Source of the DNA: Kribbella antiqua
GTDB taxonomy: Bacteria; Actinomycetota; Actinomycetes; Propionibacteriales; Kribbellaceae
NCBI RefSeq assembly: GCF_004345665.1
Contig: NZ_SLWR01000020.1
Span: forward strand, 33,594 to 97,593
Length of the DNA stretch: 64,000 bases
Reading direction: 5' to 3'
Shown in pieces: positions 43,576 through 52,108 of the stretch (within the stretch, counting starts at the first letter, position 1; each line of letters starts with the position of its first letter). Under the pieces are notes generated by a model, which was not told the origin of the DNA, made no database searches, and saw only the letters and a list, made by a program, of their open reading frames with translations. The position numbers and the translations under genes were made by a program.

Positions 43576-43899
43576 ATGGACCTACCTGAACCGCTGCCCG
43601 AGCCGGCCGTGGACGAGATCCGGCTGGAGCACGTCTTCGCCGCCCTGAGCGATCCGCTGCGCCTGGAGATCGTGCGAAAGCTGTTGCTGGAGTCGGAGGC
43701 GTTCGACCACTCGTGCGGATGGTTCGGGTTCGACCGGCCGAAGTCGACGCTCACCCATCACTTCAAGGTGCTGCGCGAGGCGGGCGTGACCCGTCAGCGC
43801 CAGTACGGCCTCGAGCGGCGCAGCCACGTCCGCACCGACGACCTCAACGCCCGCTTCCCCGGCCTCCTCGACCTGGTCACCACGGACAAACGGCGGTGA
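43576..43899 (+). CDS. ArsR/SmtB-like helix-turn-helix regulator
   Basis: 107 aa. RLEHVFAALSDPLRLEIVRKLLLES then PKSTLTHHFKVLREAGVTRQRQYGLERRSHVR give the winged helix typical of ArsR-like repressors. No Cys metal pair at the usual ELCVCDL position is seen (DHSCGWFGF has a single Cys), so it probably senses an organic ligand. GGGAG precedes the ATG. It is divergent from the MFS gene it most likely controls. Confidence 0.88.
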   Translation: MDLPEPLPEPAVDEIRLEHVFAALSDPLRLEIVRKLLLESEAFDHSCGWFGFDRPKSTLTHHFKVLREAGVTRQRQYGLERRSHVRTDDLNARFPGLLDLVTTDKRR

Positions 43900-43921
43900 G
43901 GCCAGAGCCTCACCGCCGTTT
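43888..43921. terminator. Bidirectional terminator between ArsR and ABC permease genes
   Basis: AAACGGCGGTGAGGC (43888-43902) and its perfect complement (43907-43921) flank a four-base loop. The stem overlaps the ArsR stop and lies 11 bases from the convergent permease stop. A-tract and T-tract at the ends suit termination both ways. Confidence 0.8.
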
Positions 43922-43931
43922 GCCGGGGGTT

Positions 43932-44747
43932 TCAGGTACGGCGGCGGTACGCGCGGATCGCGAGAGGTGCGAAGACCGCGATCAGGCCGACCATCCAGGC
44001 GAGGGTGATCAGTAGCGGCTTCTGGATGTCGCCGCCGAGCATCAGGCCGCGCATTGTGTCGACCAAATATTTAACCGGGTTAACGTTGACGAAGGCGCGC
44101 AGGAAGCCCGGCAGAGTGTTGGTCTGGACGAAGACGTTGCTGCCGAAGGTGAGCGGAAACATCACCAGGAAGGCGACGCCCTGGACCCCCTGGGCGGTGC
44201 GCAGCTTCAGCCCGAGCCAGACCCAGATCCAGCACATCGACAGCGCGAACAGCAGCACGATCACTAGCGCGAGTACGCCGTTGCCGACGCCGTTCTGGAA
44301 TCGGAACCCGAGCGCGAACCCGGTGCCCATCAGGATCACGATCGACAGCGTGTAGCGGACCGCGTCGCCGAGGACCGCGCCGACCAGCGGCGCCACCCGG
44401 GCGATCGGCAGACTGCGGAAGCGATCGAAGACGCCTTTGGCGAAGTCGTCGTTCAGCCCGACGCCGGTGCCCATCGTGGAGAAGACCACGGTCTGCACGA
44501 GCAGGCCCGGCAGCAGGAACGGCAGGTAGTCGTGCCAGCTGCCACCCTGCGCGATCGCGCCGCCGAACACGAACAGGAACAGCACCAGGAAGATGATCGG
44601 CTGGAACGTCACGTCCGCCAGCGCTTCCGGGTTCTGCCGGATCCGGACAATGTTGCGCCAGGCAAGCGTCAGGCTCTGCTCGACCCAGGCGAACGGCCGG
44701 CTCCGGCGGGCCGCGTGGGCCGGTGCTTCAATCGTGGCCGCGCTCAT
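43932..44747 (-). CDS. ABC-2 type exporter permease (DrrB-like)
   Basis: 271 aa with six helices. VEQSLTLAWRNIVRIRQNPEALADVTFQPIIFLVLF at the N-terminus and GMTGVGLNDDFAKGVFDRFRSLPIA-type loop (here GLNDDFAKGVFDRFRSLPIA) match daunorubicin-resistance permeases. NPVKYLVDTMRGLML is the usual late loop. It overlaps the ATPase gene by four bases (ATGA) and with it forms a complete efflux pump. Confidence 0.9.
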   Translation of the reverse strand: MSAATIEAPAHAARRSRPFAWVEQSLTLAWRNIVRIRQNPEALADVTFQPIIFLVLFLFVFGGAIAQGGSWHDYLPFLLPGLLVQTVVFSTMGTGVGLNDDFAKGVFDRFRSLPIARVAPLVGAVLGDAVRYTLSIVILMGTGFALGFRFQNGVGNGVLALVIVLLFALSMCWIWVWLGLKLRTAQGVQGVAFLVMFPLTFGSNVFVQTNTLPGFLRAFVNVNPVKYLVDTMRGLMLGGDIQKPLLITLAWMVGLIAVFAPLAIRAYRRRT

Positions 44748-45733
44748 CGGCCCGCTCCTTCCAGGACTGCGTCTTGCGGACGCGATTCGGCGGTGTGCCC
44801 GGTCAGCGCGAGGAAGACCTCGTCCAGACTCGGCAGCCGCAGGGCCAGTTCGGTGACGGCGATGCCTTCCTCGTCGAGGCGCCGTACGACGACCGGCATC
44901 GGCGTACCGTCGCTGACGGGAGCACTGACGAGGGTGTTCACCACGTCGACGTGCGGCCGTACGCCGACCGATTCGGCGACGATCGCGGCGACGCGTTCGA
45001 GATGCGCGGGCTCGGCCGGGCGGACGTCCAGCGACTGCTTGCCGGCCTGCGCCTTGAGCTCGGCCGGCCGCCCGGAGGCGACCACCTTGCCGTGGTCGAA
45101 CACCATGATCGAGTCGGCCAGTGCGTCGGCCTCCTCCAGGTACTGCGTGGTGAGCAGCACCGTGGTCCCGTCGAGCACCAGGTTCCGGACCGTCTCCCAG
45201 ACGCCGTTGCGGGCGTGCGGGTCGAGGCCGGTGGTGGGCTCGTCGAGGTAGAGGACGCTTGGGTCGCCGACCAGGCTGGCGGCCAGGTCGAGGCGCCGGC
45301 GCATACCGCCGGAGTACGTCTTGGCGATCCGCTCACCGGCGTCGGTGAGCTCGAATCGCTCCAGCAGGTCGTCCGCCTTGGCCCGGGCCTGGGCCCGCGA
45401 GTACCCGAGCAGCCGGCCGATCATGATCAGGTTCCGGCGGCCGGACATGTCCTCGTCGACCGAGGCGTACTGCCCGGTCAGGCCGATGATCTCGCGCACC
45501 TTGCCGGCGTCGCGGACGACGTCGTACCCGCCGACCGTCGCCTGTCCGGCGTCCGGGCGGAGCAGCGTGCCGAGGATGCGGACCGCCGTGGTCTTGCCGG
45601 CGCCGTTCGGGCCGAGGACCCCGAGCACGGTGCCGGTCGGCACGCTCAGGTCGACGCCGGCCAGGGCGGTCGTGTTGCCATATCTCTTGACCAAGCCGGT
45701 TGCCTCGATGGCGACCTGGTTCGTTGTGGTCAT
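44744..45733 (-). CDS. ABC exporter ATP-binding protein (DrrA-like)
   Basis: 329 aa. Walker A GPNGAGKTT at about 40-48, Q-loop GLTGQYASVDEDMSGRRNL, signature YSGGMRRRLDLAASL at about 140, Walker B VLYLDEPTTGLDP and the switch His in VLLTTQYLEEAD. The C-terminal third resembles the DrrA regulatory extension. It pairs with the downstream ABC-2 permease. A dyad before the gene suggests repression, but no adjacent regulator gene is seen. Confidence 0.95.
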   Translation of the reverse strand: MTTTNQVAIEATGLVKRYGNTTALAGVDLSVPTGTVLGVLGPNGAGKTTAVRILGTLLRPDAGQATVGGYDVVRDAGKVREIIGLTGQYASVDEDMSGRRNLIMIGRLLGYSRAQARAKADDLLERFELTDAGERIAKTYSGGMRRRLDLAASLVGDPSVLYLDEPTTGLDPHARNGVWETVRNLVLDGTTVLLTTQYLEEADALADSIMVFDHGKVVASGRPAELKAQAGKQSLDVRPAEPAHLERVAAIVAESVGVRPHVDVVNTLVSAPVSDGTPMPVVVRRLDEEGIAVTELALRLPSLDEVFLALTGHTAESRPQDAVLEGAGR

Positions 45734-45741
45734 CGGTTCCT

Positions 45742-45764
45742 CCCAGTGGACTCACTTCACTGGG
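45742..45764. promoter_or_regulatory. Dyad upstream of the DrrAB-type operon
   Basis: CCCAGTG (45742-45748) and CACTGGG (45758-45764) form a 23-bp inverted repeat in the 99-bp gap, nine bases upstream of the ATPase ATG. Position fits a repressor site over the start of transcription. Confidence 0.5.
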
Positions 45765-45832
45765 ACTACCGTCGCGGACCGCCCTGGCACGGCCCTGGCG
45801 TTCGGCTGACAGCCCGTGCCAGCCCGCTGAGA

Positions 45833-47149
45833 TCAGCCTTTCAGCGGGACGATCTGGTTGGCCAGGAGGGCTTCGTACGCCTCGGGGTTGTAGCGGGCCA
45901 GGTGGCCGCGGGCCTTGCGGCGGTACTTGAGGATCTGCCGGGTGCCGATCGCCCACAGGACGTACTGGAACGCCAGCGCCCACTTGAAGTCGGTGATGGT
46001 CTGAGGCGCTCCACCGGACGACGCGTCCAGCAGGACGCCGACCATGCCGATGCAGATCAGCGTGGCGATGAACCCACCGGTGTTGACCATCCCGTTGGCA
46101 GCACCGAACCGCGTCGCCGGGTTGAACGTACGCGCGTAGTCCAGCCCAAGCATCGACCCAGGCCCACCAGCCGCCTGTACGACGATCAGCAGCAGGAGCA
46201 CCGGCATCGGCGCCTGACCAGGCCAGAGCAGTACGACGGTCCACATCACCACTGAGCCCGCGATCACGGCCAGCACGATCCAGGACCGGTAGAACGGGAA
46301 GCGTGCGGCGTACCGGCCCACCACAGGCCCGTAGCAGAGGCCTGCCAGCACCGGCAGGATCAGCAACGCGGCAGCGGTCGTCGGCGCCAGCCCTTCACCG
46401 CGGACGAGGAACGGGTAACCCCACAGCAGGCCGAACGTACTGCCGGAGAAGTTGGTGGTGAAGTGCGTCCACAGCCCGAGCCGAGTGCCCGGCTCCTTCC
46501 ACGCCCGCCGCAGGTTGTTCCGCACCTCGGTGAGTGACTGCTTGGTCCGGTGCAGCGGCTCGTCGTACGGCGTGTCCTTGATCAGGAACAGTACGGCGAT
46601 ACCAGTCACCAGACTGAGCACACTGGCACCGGCGAACGTGCTGGTCCAGCCGAAGGAGTGGAAGGCGGCAGCCATCGGCACGGTCGAGACGATCGCACCG
46701 ACACCACCGAGCATTCCGGTGGCCTGAGACATCACCGGCTGCCGCAGCGCGGGGAACCACGACATCACGACGCGCAGCACGCTGATGAAGACCAGTGCGT
46801 CACCCACACCCAGTACGGCGCGTGCAGCAAGCGCAGCCGGGTACGAGTCGACCAGGCTGAAGGCAGATTGCGCTACGAACAGCAGGCCGGACGCAGCGAT
46901 CAGCAGCCGCTTGGAGCCGTACCGATCCAGCAGTACGCCGACAGGCACCTGCATGGCGGCGTACACAGTCAGCTGTACGACGGTGAAGCTGGCCAGCGCG
47001 GAGGCGGAGATGTGGAAGCGCTCAGCGGCCTGCAGACCGGCCACACTCATAGAGCCGCGGTGTAGGACCGTCACGAGGTAGGTGAAGACGGCTGCGGCCC
47101 ACACCGCCCAGGCGCGACGTCCGCCCAGGGGGAAGAGGAGTTCGGTCAA
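45833..47149 (-). CDS. MFS transporter coupled to a GntR gene
   Basis: 438 aa, 12 helices. RRAWAVWAAAVFTYLVTVLHRGSMSVAG, loop LLDRYGSKRLLIAASGLL and ATRFGAANGMVNTGGFIATLICIG support an anion/organic-acid type MFS protein. The TTG start overlaps the GntR stop (TTGA), so the pair is a regulator-transporter operon; GntR of the FCD class usually senses a carboxylic acid, which would suit the cargo. That link is inference. Confidence 0.85.
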   Translation of the reverse strand: MTELLFPLGGRRAWAVWAAAVFTYLVTVLHRGSMSVAGLQAAERFHISASALASFTVVQLTVYAAMQVPVGVLLDRYGSKRLLIAASGLLFVAQSAFSLVDSYPAALAARAVLGVGDALVFISVLRVVMSWFPALRQPVMSQATGMLGGVGAIVSTVPMAAAFHSFGWTSTFAGASVLSLVTGIAVLFLIKDTPYDEPLHRTKQSLTEVRNNLRRAWKEPGTRLGLWTHFTTNFSGSTFGLLWGYPFLVRGEGLAPTTAAALLILPVLAGLCYGPVVGRYAARFPFYRSWIVLAVIAGSVVMWTVVLLWPGQAPMPVLLLLIVVQAAGGPGSMLGLDYARTFNPATRFGAANGMVNTGGFIATLICIGMVGVLLDASSGGAPQTITDFKWALAFQYVLWAIGTRQILKYRRKARGHLARYNPEAYEALLANQIVPLKG

Positions 47150-47868
47150 CGCGAGCTCCGCAGGTCCGTCGCGGCCTCGTTGATGTGGGTGACGACCAGT
47201 TCGCGGAAGCGCTTCACGCTGTTGCCGCCGAGCGCGTCGATCATCTCCTGGTGCGCGGCGATGGACTTGTCCATCCGGGCCGGCTGCACCTCGATGCCGG
47301 GCACGCCCATCCGGACCTGCCGGTCGCGCAGGCTGTTGTAGAGCTTGGCCAGGATTTCGTTGCCAGCGGCACCGACAATCGCCTCGTGGAAGGCGCGGTC
47401 CGCCTCCAGGAAGCTCTTCGCGTCACCGGCCTTGCGGTGCGCGCGCATCTCGTCGACGTGCTGAGTGAGGGTCTCGATCAGCTGCTTGCGGCGCGGCCAG
47501 ACCTTGGCGGCCGCGTGCGTCTCGATCAGCTCCCGGGCTTCGAGGACGTCGTCGATCTCCTGCGGCAGCACCGGGAGGACGAGGGCGCCGCGCTTCGGGT
47601 ACAGCTTCACCAGGCCGGACTCCTCCAGCCGCAGGAGCGCCTCACGCACCGGAGTCCGGGACACCCCGACCGCCGTGGCCAGCTCGCCCTCGGTGACCAA
47701 CTCGCCGCCCGGGTACGCCCGGTCCAGGATGGCGGCCTTCACGTAGGCGTAAACCCGCTCGGCCGCGGGGATCTTCTCCACCCCCGGCCCCGCCTCGGCG
47801 ACCACCCGCGCGATCTCCGCGGTCTCGTCCCCCAACTGGAAGTCGGACACTTCCGCCCCGCCACTCAC
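47146..47868 (-). CDS. GntR family regulator, FCD (FadR) class
   Basis: 240 aa from GTG 47868, chosen because AAGGGG stands six bases upstream; longer starts reach 47967. The winged helix is GGELVTEGELATAVGVSRTPVREALLRLEESGLVKLYPKRGALV. The C-terminal FCD domain has ARELIETHAA, ADRAFHEAIVGAAGN and AAHQEMIDAL with metal-ligand His and Asp. It shares an operon with the MFS gene. GATAC repeats upstream (47895-47925) may be its operator. Confidence 0.9.
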   Translation of the reverse strand: MSGGAEVSDFQLGDETAEIARVVAEAGPGVEKIPAAERVYAYVKAAILDRAYPGGELVTEGELATAVGVSRTPVREALLRLEESGLVKLYPKRGALVLPVLPQEIDDVLEARELIETHAAAKVWPRRKQLIETLTQHVDEMRAHRKAGDAKSFLEADRAFHEAIVGAAGNEILAKLYNSLRDRQVRMGVPGIEVQPARMDKSIAAHQEMIDALGGNSVKRFRELVVTHINEAATDLRSSR

Positions 47869-47959
47869 CGCGAACCCCTTCACCCATGCATCTCGTATCT
47901 CTGTTGTATCTATGCTAAATGCACAGGCAATCCACCGCTCGAGCGATCTCGTCCCCACC

Positions 47960-48066
47960 TTGTCCACGAGTTATCCACAGGCGTATCCACAAGTGTGGGT
48001 AACTGAGCGTGAACTGATGAGCATTCGGTAGTGACAGATGCAGGGTTTCCCCTGCGTTGTGGATGA
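47960..48066. promoter_or_regulatory. Cluster of DnaA-box-like 9-mers
   Basis: TTGTCCACG (47960-47968), the perfect box TTATCCACA (47971-47979) and GTATCCACA (47983-47991) lie within 32 bases, with TGTGGATGA (opposite orientation, one mismatch) at 48058-48066. They sit in the divergent gap between the GntR and subtilase genes. No dnaA, gyrB or recF is present, so this is not an obvious origin. Confidence 0.5.
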
Positions 48067-48137
48067 AGAAGTCCGCAGCGCCAGAAGTCGCTCTAAAGTC
48101 TCGGGTTACTGTCCCGTACCGCCCCGAGGAGACCCGC

Positions 48138-49548
48138 GTGATCCGCTCCCGTTCCCGCCGGTTGACCGCCGGCCTCGCCGTCGCCGCGCTCGCCGCGACG
48201 TCACTCGGCTCCGCGACGGCTCACGCCGTACCGGCTGAAGACGCTGTGCCTGGGCCGCTGATGAACTACGTGGTGAACACGAAGGCGTCGCCTGGGCATG
48301 TGCGCAAGGTCGAGCAGGCGGTGAAGGCGGCCGGTGGCACGGTCGTGCAGTCGTACGCCCAGCTCGGCGTCGTGATCGCGCAGTCGACCAACGCCGACTT
48401 CCGCGCCGACATCCGCTCCAGCCACTACGGCCGCGAGGTCGAATCCGTCGGCGCCACCCGCACCGCTGCCGTCAGCGAAGGCCCAGCCGGTACGACGTCG
48501 ATCGACGACACCGAGGCAACCCCGGCGGCGGATCCGCGCGAGGGTGAGCAGTGGGACATGGTCCAGATCAAAGCGGACCAGGCACACCAGATCACCGACG
48601 GCTCCCGCCGGGTCCTGGTCGGCATCAACGACAGCGGTGTCGACGACAGCCACCCCGACCTCGCGCCGAACTTCGATGCGCGCCGATTCGGTGAGCTGCG
48701 TCGACAACGGCGTACCGGACACGACCGAGGGCGCGTGGCGGCCGACCACCAGCTCGCACGGCACGCACGTCGCCGGCACGGTCGCGGCCGCGCGCAACGG
48801 CGTCGGCATCGTCGGCGTCGCGCCCGGTGTGCGGATCGCGTCGGTGAAGGTCGTCAACGACGATGGCTACATCTACCCGGAGTACTCGATCTGCGGGTTC
48901 GTGTGGGCGGCCGAGCACCACATGGACGTGACGAACCACAGCTACTTCATCGACCCGTACCAGTTCTGGTGCAAGGACAACGGCGACCAGGGTGCGGTCC
49001 AGGAAGCGGTCCGACGAGCCGTCGACTACGCGACCAACCACGGCGTCCTGTCCGTCGCGGCGGCCGGCAACTCGAACTACGACCTGTCCAACAAGACCAC
49101 CGACAGCAGCAGCCCGAACGACTCGACCGCAGTCACGCGGACCATCGACAACAACTGCCTCGACATGCCGACCGAGCTGCCGGGCGTGATCACCGTCGCG
49201 AGTACGACGTCGGCGCGGGCGAAGAGCGGGTTCTCCAACTTCGGGCTGAACACGATCGACGTCGCGGCGCCGGGCAGCGCGATCCTGTCGACGCTGCCAG
49301 GCGGCCGCTACGGCACCATGAGCGGTACGTCGATGGCGTCGCCACACGTGACCGGTGTCGCCGCGCTGATGAAGTCGGCCCACCCGTGGTGGGGCCCGCG
49401 CGAGCTCGAAGCGGCGCTGCGCCGGCAGGCCGACGACACCGCCTGCCCGACCACCCCGGACGCCCGCTGCACCGGGACGACCGCCAACAACGCCTTCTTC
49501 GGCGAAGGCATCGCCGACTCCCTGGACGCCGTCCAGCGAGGCTGGTAA
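48138..49548 (+). pseudogene. Secreted S8 subtilisin-like protease, single frameshift
   Basis: Start GTG at 48138 has GAGGAG six bases upstream and gives a Sec signal (IRSRSRRLTAGLAVAALAATSLG, ending AHA). The first frame carries an inhibitor-like propeptide and the catalytic Asp in VGINDSGVDDSHPDL. The second frame carries His in SSHGTHVAGT and Ser in GTSMASPHVTG. Continuity FDA-ADSVSCVDNG would be restored by removing one base near 48676-48683 in the GCGCGCC run. All catalytic residues and the C-terminus are intact, so the break is recent or an assembly error; about 469 aa if repaired. Confidence 0.85.
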
Positions 49549-49557
49549 CCCCAGACC

Positions 49558-49589
49558 GAGAGGGGGTCCACCGCCCGGGATCCCCTCTC
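49558..49589 (+). terminator. Terminator after the subtilase gene
   Basis: GAGAGGGGGTCC (49558-49569) pairs with GGATCCCCTCTC (49578-49589) with one mismatch and an eight-base loop, nine bases beyond the stop. Confidence 0.7.
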
Positions 49590-49592
49590 CTC

Positions 49593-49753
49593 AGTGCCTC
49601 GTCGAGGAACGTTGGTGCCTCTAGCGGTGGTCCAGGCGTTCGCTGGCAAGGCGGAGGAGGAGAGCAATGCGGAGCATTGCGCGACGACGACAACGCCGCC
49701 AGCGGGCGTCTGGGGCGCCGATAGAGGTGCCGAACGTTTCTCGACGAGGCACT
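49593..49753. repeat. 161-bp imperfect inverted-repeat element (MITE-like)
   Basis: Terminal 14-bp perfect inverted repeats AGTGCCTCGTCGAG (49593-49606, complement 49740-49753) continue as imperfect arms of roughly 50 bp each. The centre holds a perfect small palindrome GCAATGC-GGA-GCATTGC (49664-49680). The element fills the convergent gap between the subtilase terminator and the EamA stop codon, overlapping the latter by two bases. No transposase is encoded. Confidence 0.7.
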
Positions 49754-50603
49754 AGCTCACACTGATCAGAACGATGCCGCCGACCACCACGGCGGCGGCG
49801 ATCGCGCGGCGCGGGCCGAAGCGCTCGCCGAAGAAGATGGCGCCGATGATCGCGCCGAAGATGATGCTGGTCTCCCGCAGCGCCGCGATCGCCGCCAGCG
49901 TCCCGCGCGTCTGCGCCCACAACACCAGCCCGTACGCCGCCATCGACACGACTCCACCGCCGAGCCCGGACAGCACAGCCGACTGCGGCTGCTTGAAAAC
50001 AGCGGGCCCACGCCAGCACAGCGCCACAATCGGCACGATGAACCCCTGGATCATGAAGACCCAGCCCATGTACGTCGCTACCGGCATCTTGTGCACAGCG
50101 AGACCGTCGACCACCGTGTAGGCGGCGATCGACAGACCGGTCCCGAAGGCGGCAAGCAGCGCCGCGGTCTGCGCCCGACCAGCGCTCCGTCCGATGAACA
50201 CCAGCCCGATCAGCCCCGCCGAAATGAGCAGCACCCCGGCGAGCTCGGCCGGCGCAAGACTCTGGTGCAGTACGACGATCGAGACCACGGCAACCACCCA
50301 GGGCGACGTACCGCGGGCCAGCGGGTACATCTGGCTGAACTGACCAAGCTGGTACGACGCGAGCAGACCGCCGTAGTACACGAGATGCAGCACGATCGAG
50401 GCGATGATGTACGGCCAGGTTCCGGACGGCGGCGGCCCGGTCACGATGATCGCGATCAGCCCGGCGACCCCCGACGCCAGCCCAAGCAACGCAAAGCCGG
50501 CCAGCCGATCCGGCACCCCATGCGCCATCGCATTCCACGTCGCATGCAACACCGCCGCCCCAAGCACCGCCATCAGCACCAGCACGCCCCCCCACCCTCT
50601 CAT
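49752..50603 (-). CDS. EamA/DMT family transporter
   Basis: 283 aa with about ten helices. AAVLHATWNAMAHG at the start and the second EamA half (ALRETSIIFGAIIGAIFFGERFGPRRAIAAAVVVGGIVLI) mark the drug/metabolite transporter fold. The ATG at 50603 is chosen because longer frames run into the dehydrogenase terminator. It is transcribed alone, facing the subtilase gene across the inverted-repeat element. Confidence 0.85.
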   Translation of the reverse strand: MRGWGGVLVLMAVLGAAVLHATWNAMAHGVPDRLAGFALLGLASGVAGLIAIIVTGPPPSGTWPYIIASIVLHLVYYGGLLASYQLGQFSQMYPLARGTSPWVVAVVSIVVLHQSLAPAELAGVLLISAGLIGLVFIGRSAGRAQTAALLAAFGTGLSIAAYTVVDGLAVHKMPVATYMGWVFMIQGFIVPIVALCWRGPAVFKQPQSAVLSGLGGGVVSMAAYGLVLWAQTRGTLAAIAALRETSIIFGAIIGAIFFGERFGPRRAIAAAVVVGGIVLISVS

Positions 50604-50641
50604 CGCGGAAGATCCGGGGCAGGCAGGTTTACGCAGGGCAG

Positions 50642-50679
50642 ACGAAGGCCCGGGTGGACGGATCCACCCGGGCCTTCGT
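50642..50679. terminator. Terminator after the 2-oxoacid dehydrogenase operon
   Basis: Perfect 17-bp arms (ACGAAGGCCCGGGTGGA at 50642-50658 and complement at 50663-50679) enclose a four-base loop, 14 bases beyond the E2 stop. It also separates that operon from the EamA gene on the same strand. Confidence 0.85.
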
Positions 50680-50692
50680 GGAGTGCGTCGTA

Positions 50693-52108
50693 CTAGAACA
50701 TCAACGCACGAGCTGGGTCCTCGAGGATGCCGGCGACGTCGGCGAGGAAGGTGGAGCCCTTTTCGCCGTCGATCAGGCGGTGGTCGAAGGAGAGCGCGAG
50801 CGTGGTGATCCAGCGGGGGACGATCTGGTCGTCGACCACCCACGGCTGCTTGCGGACCGCGCCGAAGGCGAGGATTGCGGCCTCGCCGGGGTTGATGATC
50901 GGCGTACCGGCGTCGACGCCGAAGACGCCGACGTTGGTGATCGTGAACGAGCCGCCGGCCTGGTCGGCCGGTTGGGTCTTGCCCTCGCGGGCGACGGCGA
51001 CCAGGTCGTTCAGCGCCCGGCACAGGTCGGGCAGGGTGAGCGAGTCGGCGTTCTTGATGTTCGGCACGATCAGGCCGCGCGGGGTGGCCGCGGCGATGCC
51101 GAGGTTCATCGCACCGCGGTAGACGATCTCCTGGGCCGGCTCGTCCCAGGCCGCGTTCACGATCGGCGTACGGCGAGCTGCCAGGGTGACGGCCTTGGCG
51201 ACGATCAGCAACGGCGAGACCTTGAGGTCGCGGAACGCCTTGTCCGTCTTCAGCCGCTCGACCAGTTCCATGGTCTCGCTGACATCGACGGTGATCCACT
51301 CGGTCACATGCGGTGCGGTGAACGCGCTGGCCACCATCGCCTGCGCCATCACCTTCTGCACCCCCTTCACCGGCACCCGAGTGTCCTCCCGCCCACTCAC
51401 CACCGGCTGACCTTCCACCACGGCAGGAGCCACGGCCGGCGCCTCAGCCGGCGCCGCCGCGTACGCCTCGACGTCCTGCCGGGTGATGATCCCACCCGCC
51501 CCGGACGGCGTCACCGCGGTCAGATCCACCCCAAGATCCTTGGCCAGCTTCCGCACCGGCGGCTTCGCCAGCACATGCACGGAACCCGGTTCATTGCTCT
51601 TGGCAACAACTGGCTCAGGCTCGGGAATCTGTGCGGCGCCTACTCCACTGGTGGCCATCGCACCCGGCGCCGTACTCGGCTGTGCTCCGACCGGAGCCGG
51701 CTCAGCTGGGGCAGCACCCTTGCGGGGGCGGCGTTTGGCTTCTGTGGTTCGAGGGCCGTAGCCGACGAGGACCGCCGTACGGCCGCCGCCCGGCGCGTCA
51801 CTCTTACCCGCTTCGGGCTCGGGGATGGCCGGAACAAGGTCCTCGGTGAGTGCGTCGTCGTCGGCCGACTCGGTCTGTACGGCGATGATCGGCGTGCCGA
51901 CCGGGACTGTTTCGCCCTCGGGGACGAGGAGTTCGGTGATCGTGCCGGCGAACGGGACCGGGAGTTCGACCAGCGACTTCGCTGTCTCGATCTCCACAAC
52001 GGTGTCGTTGAGCTTGACCGTGTCGCCCGGCTTGACCTTCCAGCTGACGATCTCGGCCTCGACCAGGCCCTCACCCACGTCGGGGAGGCGGAACTGCTGG
52101 ATGCCCAT
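50693..52108 (-). CDS. bkdC: Branched-chain 2-oxoacid dehydrogenase E2 (dihydrolipoamide acyltransferase)
   Basis: 471 aa. The lipoyl domain (1-78) carries the lipoylated Lys in VEIETAKSLVELPVP. A long Pro/Ala linker follows. The E1/E3-binding domain is PPVRKLAKDLGVDLTAVTPSGAGGIITRQDV. The acyltransferase domain ends with the catalytic HxxxDG in ALSFDHRLIDGEKG. The ATG overlaps the E1-beta stop (ATGA). No E3 gene is nearby; a shared lipoamide dehydrogenase is expected. Confidence 0.93.
   Translation of the reverse strand: MGIQQFRLPDVGEGLVEAEIVSWKVKPGDTVKLNDTVVEIETAKSLVELPVPFAGTITELLVPEGETVPVGTPIIAVQTESADDDALTEDLVPAIPEPEAGKSDAPGGGRTAVLVGYGPRTTEAKRRPRKGAAPAEPAPVGAQPSTAPGAMATSGVGAAQIPEPEPVVAKSNEPGSVHVLAKPPVRKLAKDLGVDLTAVTPSGAGGIITRQDVEAYAAAPAEAPAVAPAVVEGQPVVSGREDTRVPVKGVQKVMAQAMVASAFTAPHVTEWITVDVSETMELVERLKTDKAFRDLKVSPLLIVAKAVTLAARRTPIVNAAWDEPAQEIVYRGAMNLGIAAATPRGLIVPNIKNADSLTLPDLCRALNDLVAVAREGKTQPADQAGGSFTITNVGVFGVDAGTPIINPGEAAILAFGAVRKQPWVVDDQIVPRWITTLALSFDHRLIDGEKGSTFLADVAGILEDPARALMF

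Noticed and set aside
47960..48066. DnaA boxes read as a chromosome or plasmid origin
   Set aside because: No dnaA, recF, gyrase, parAB or AT-rich unwinding region adjoins, and the only clamp-like gene is the MerR fusion 42 kb away.
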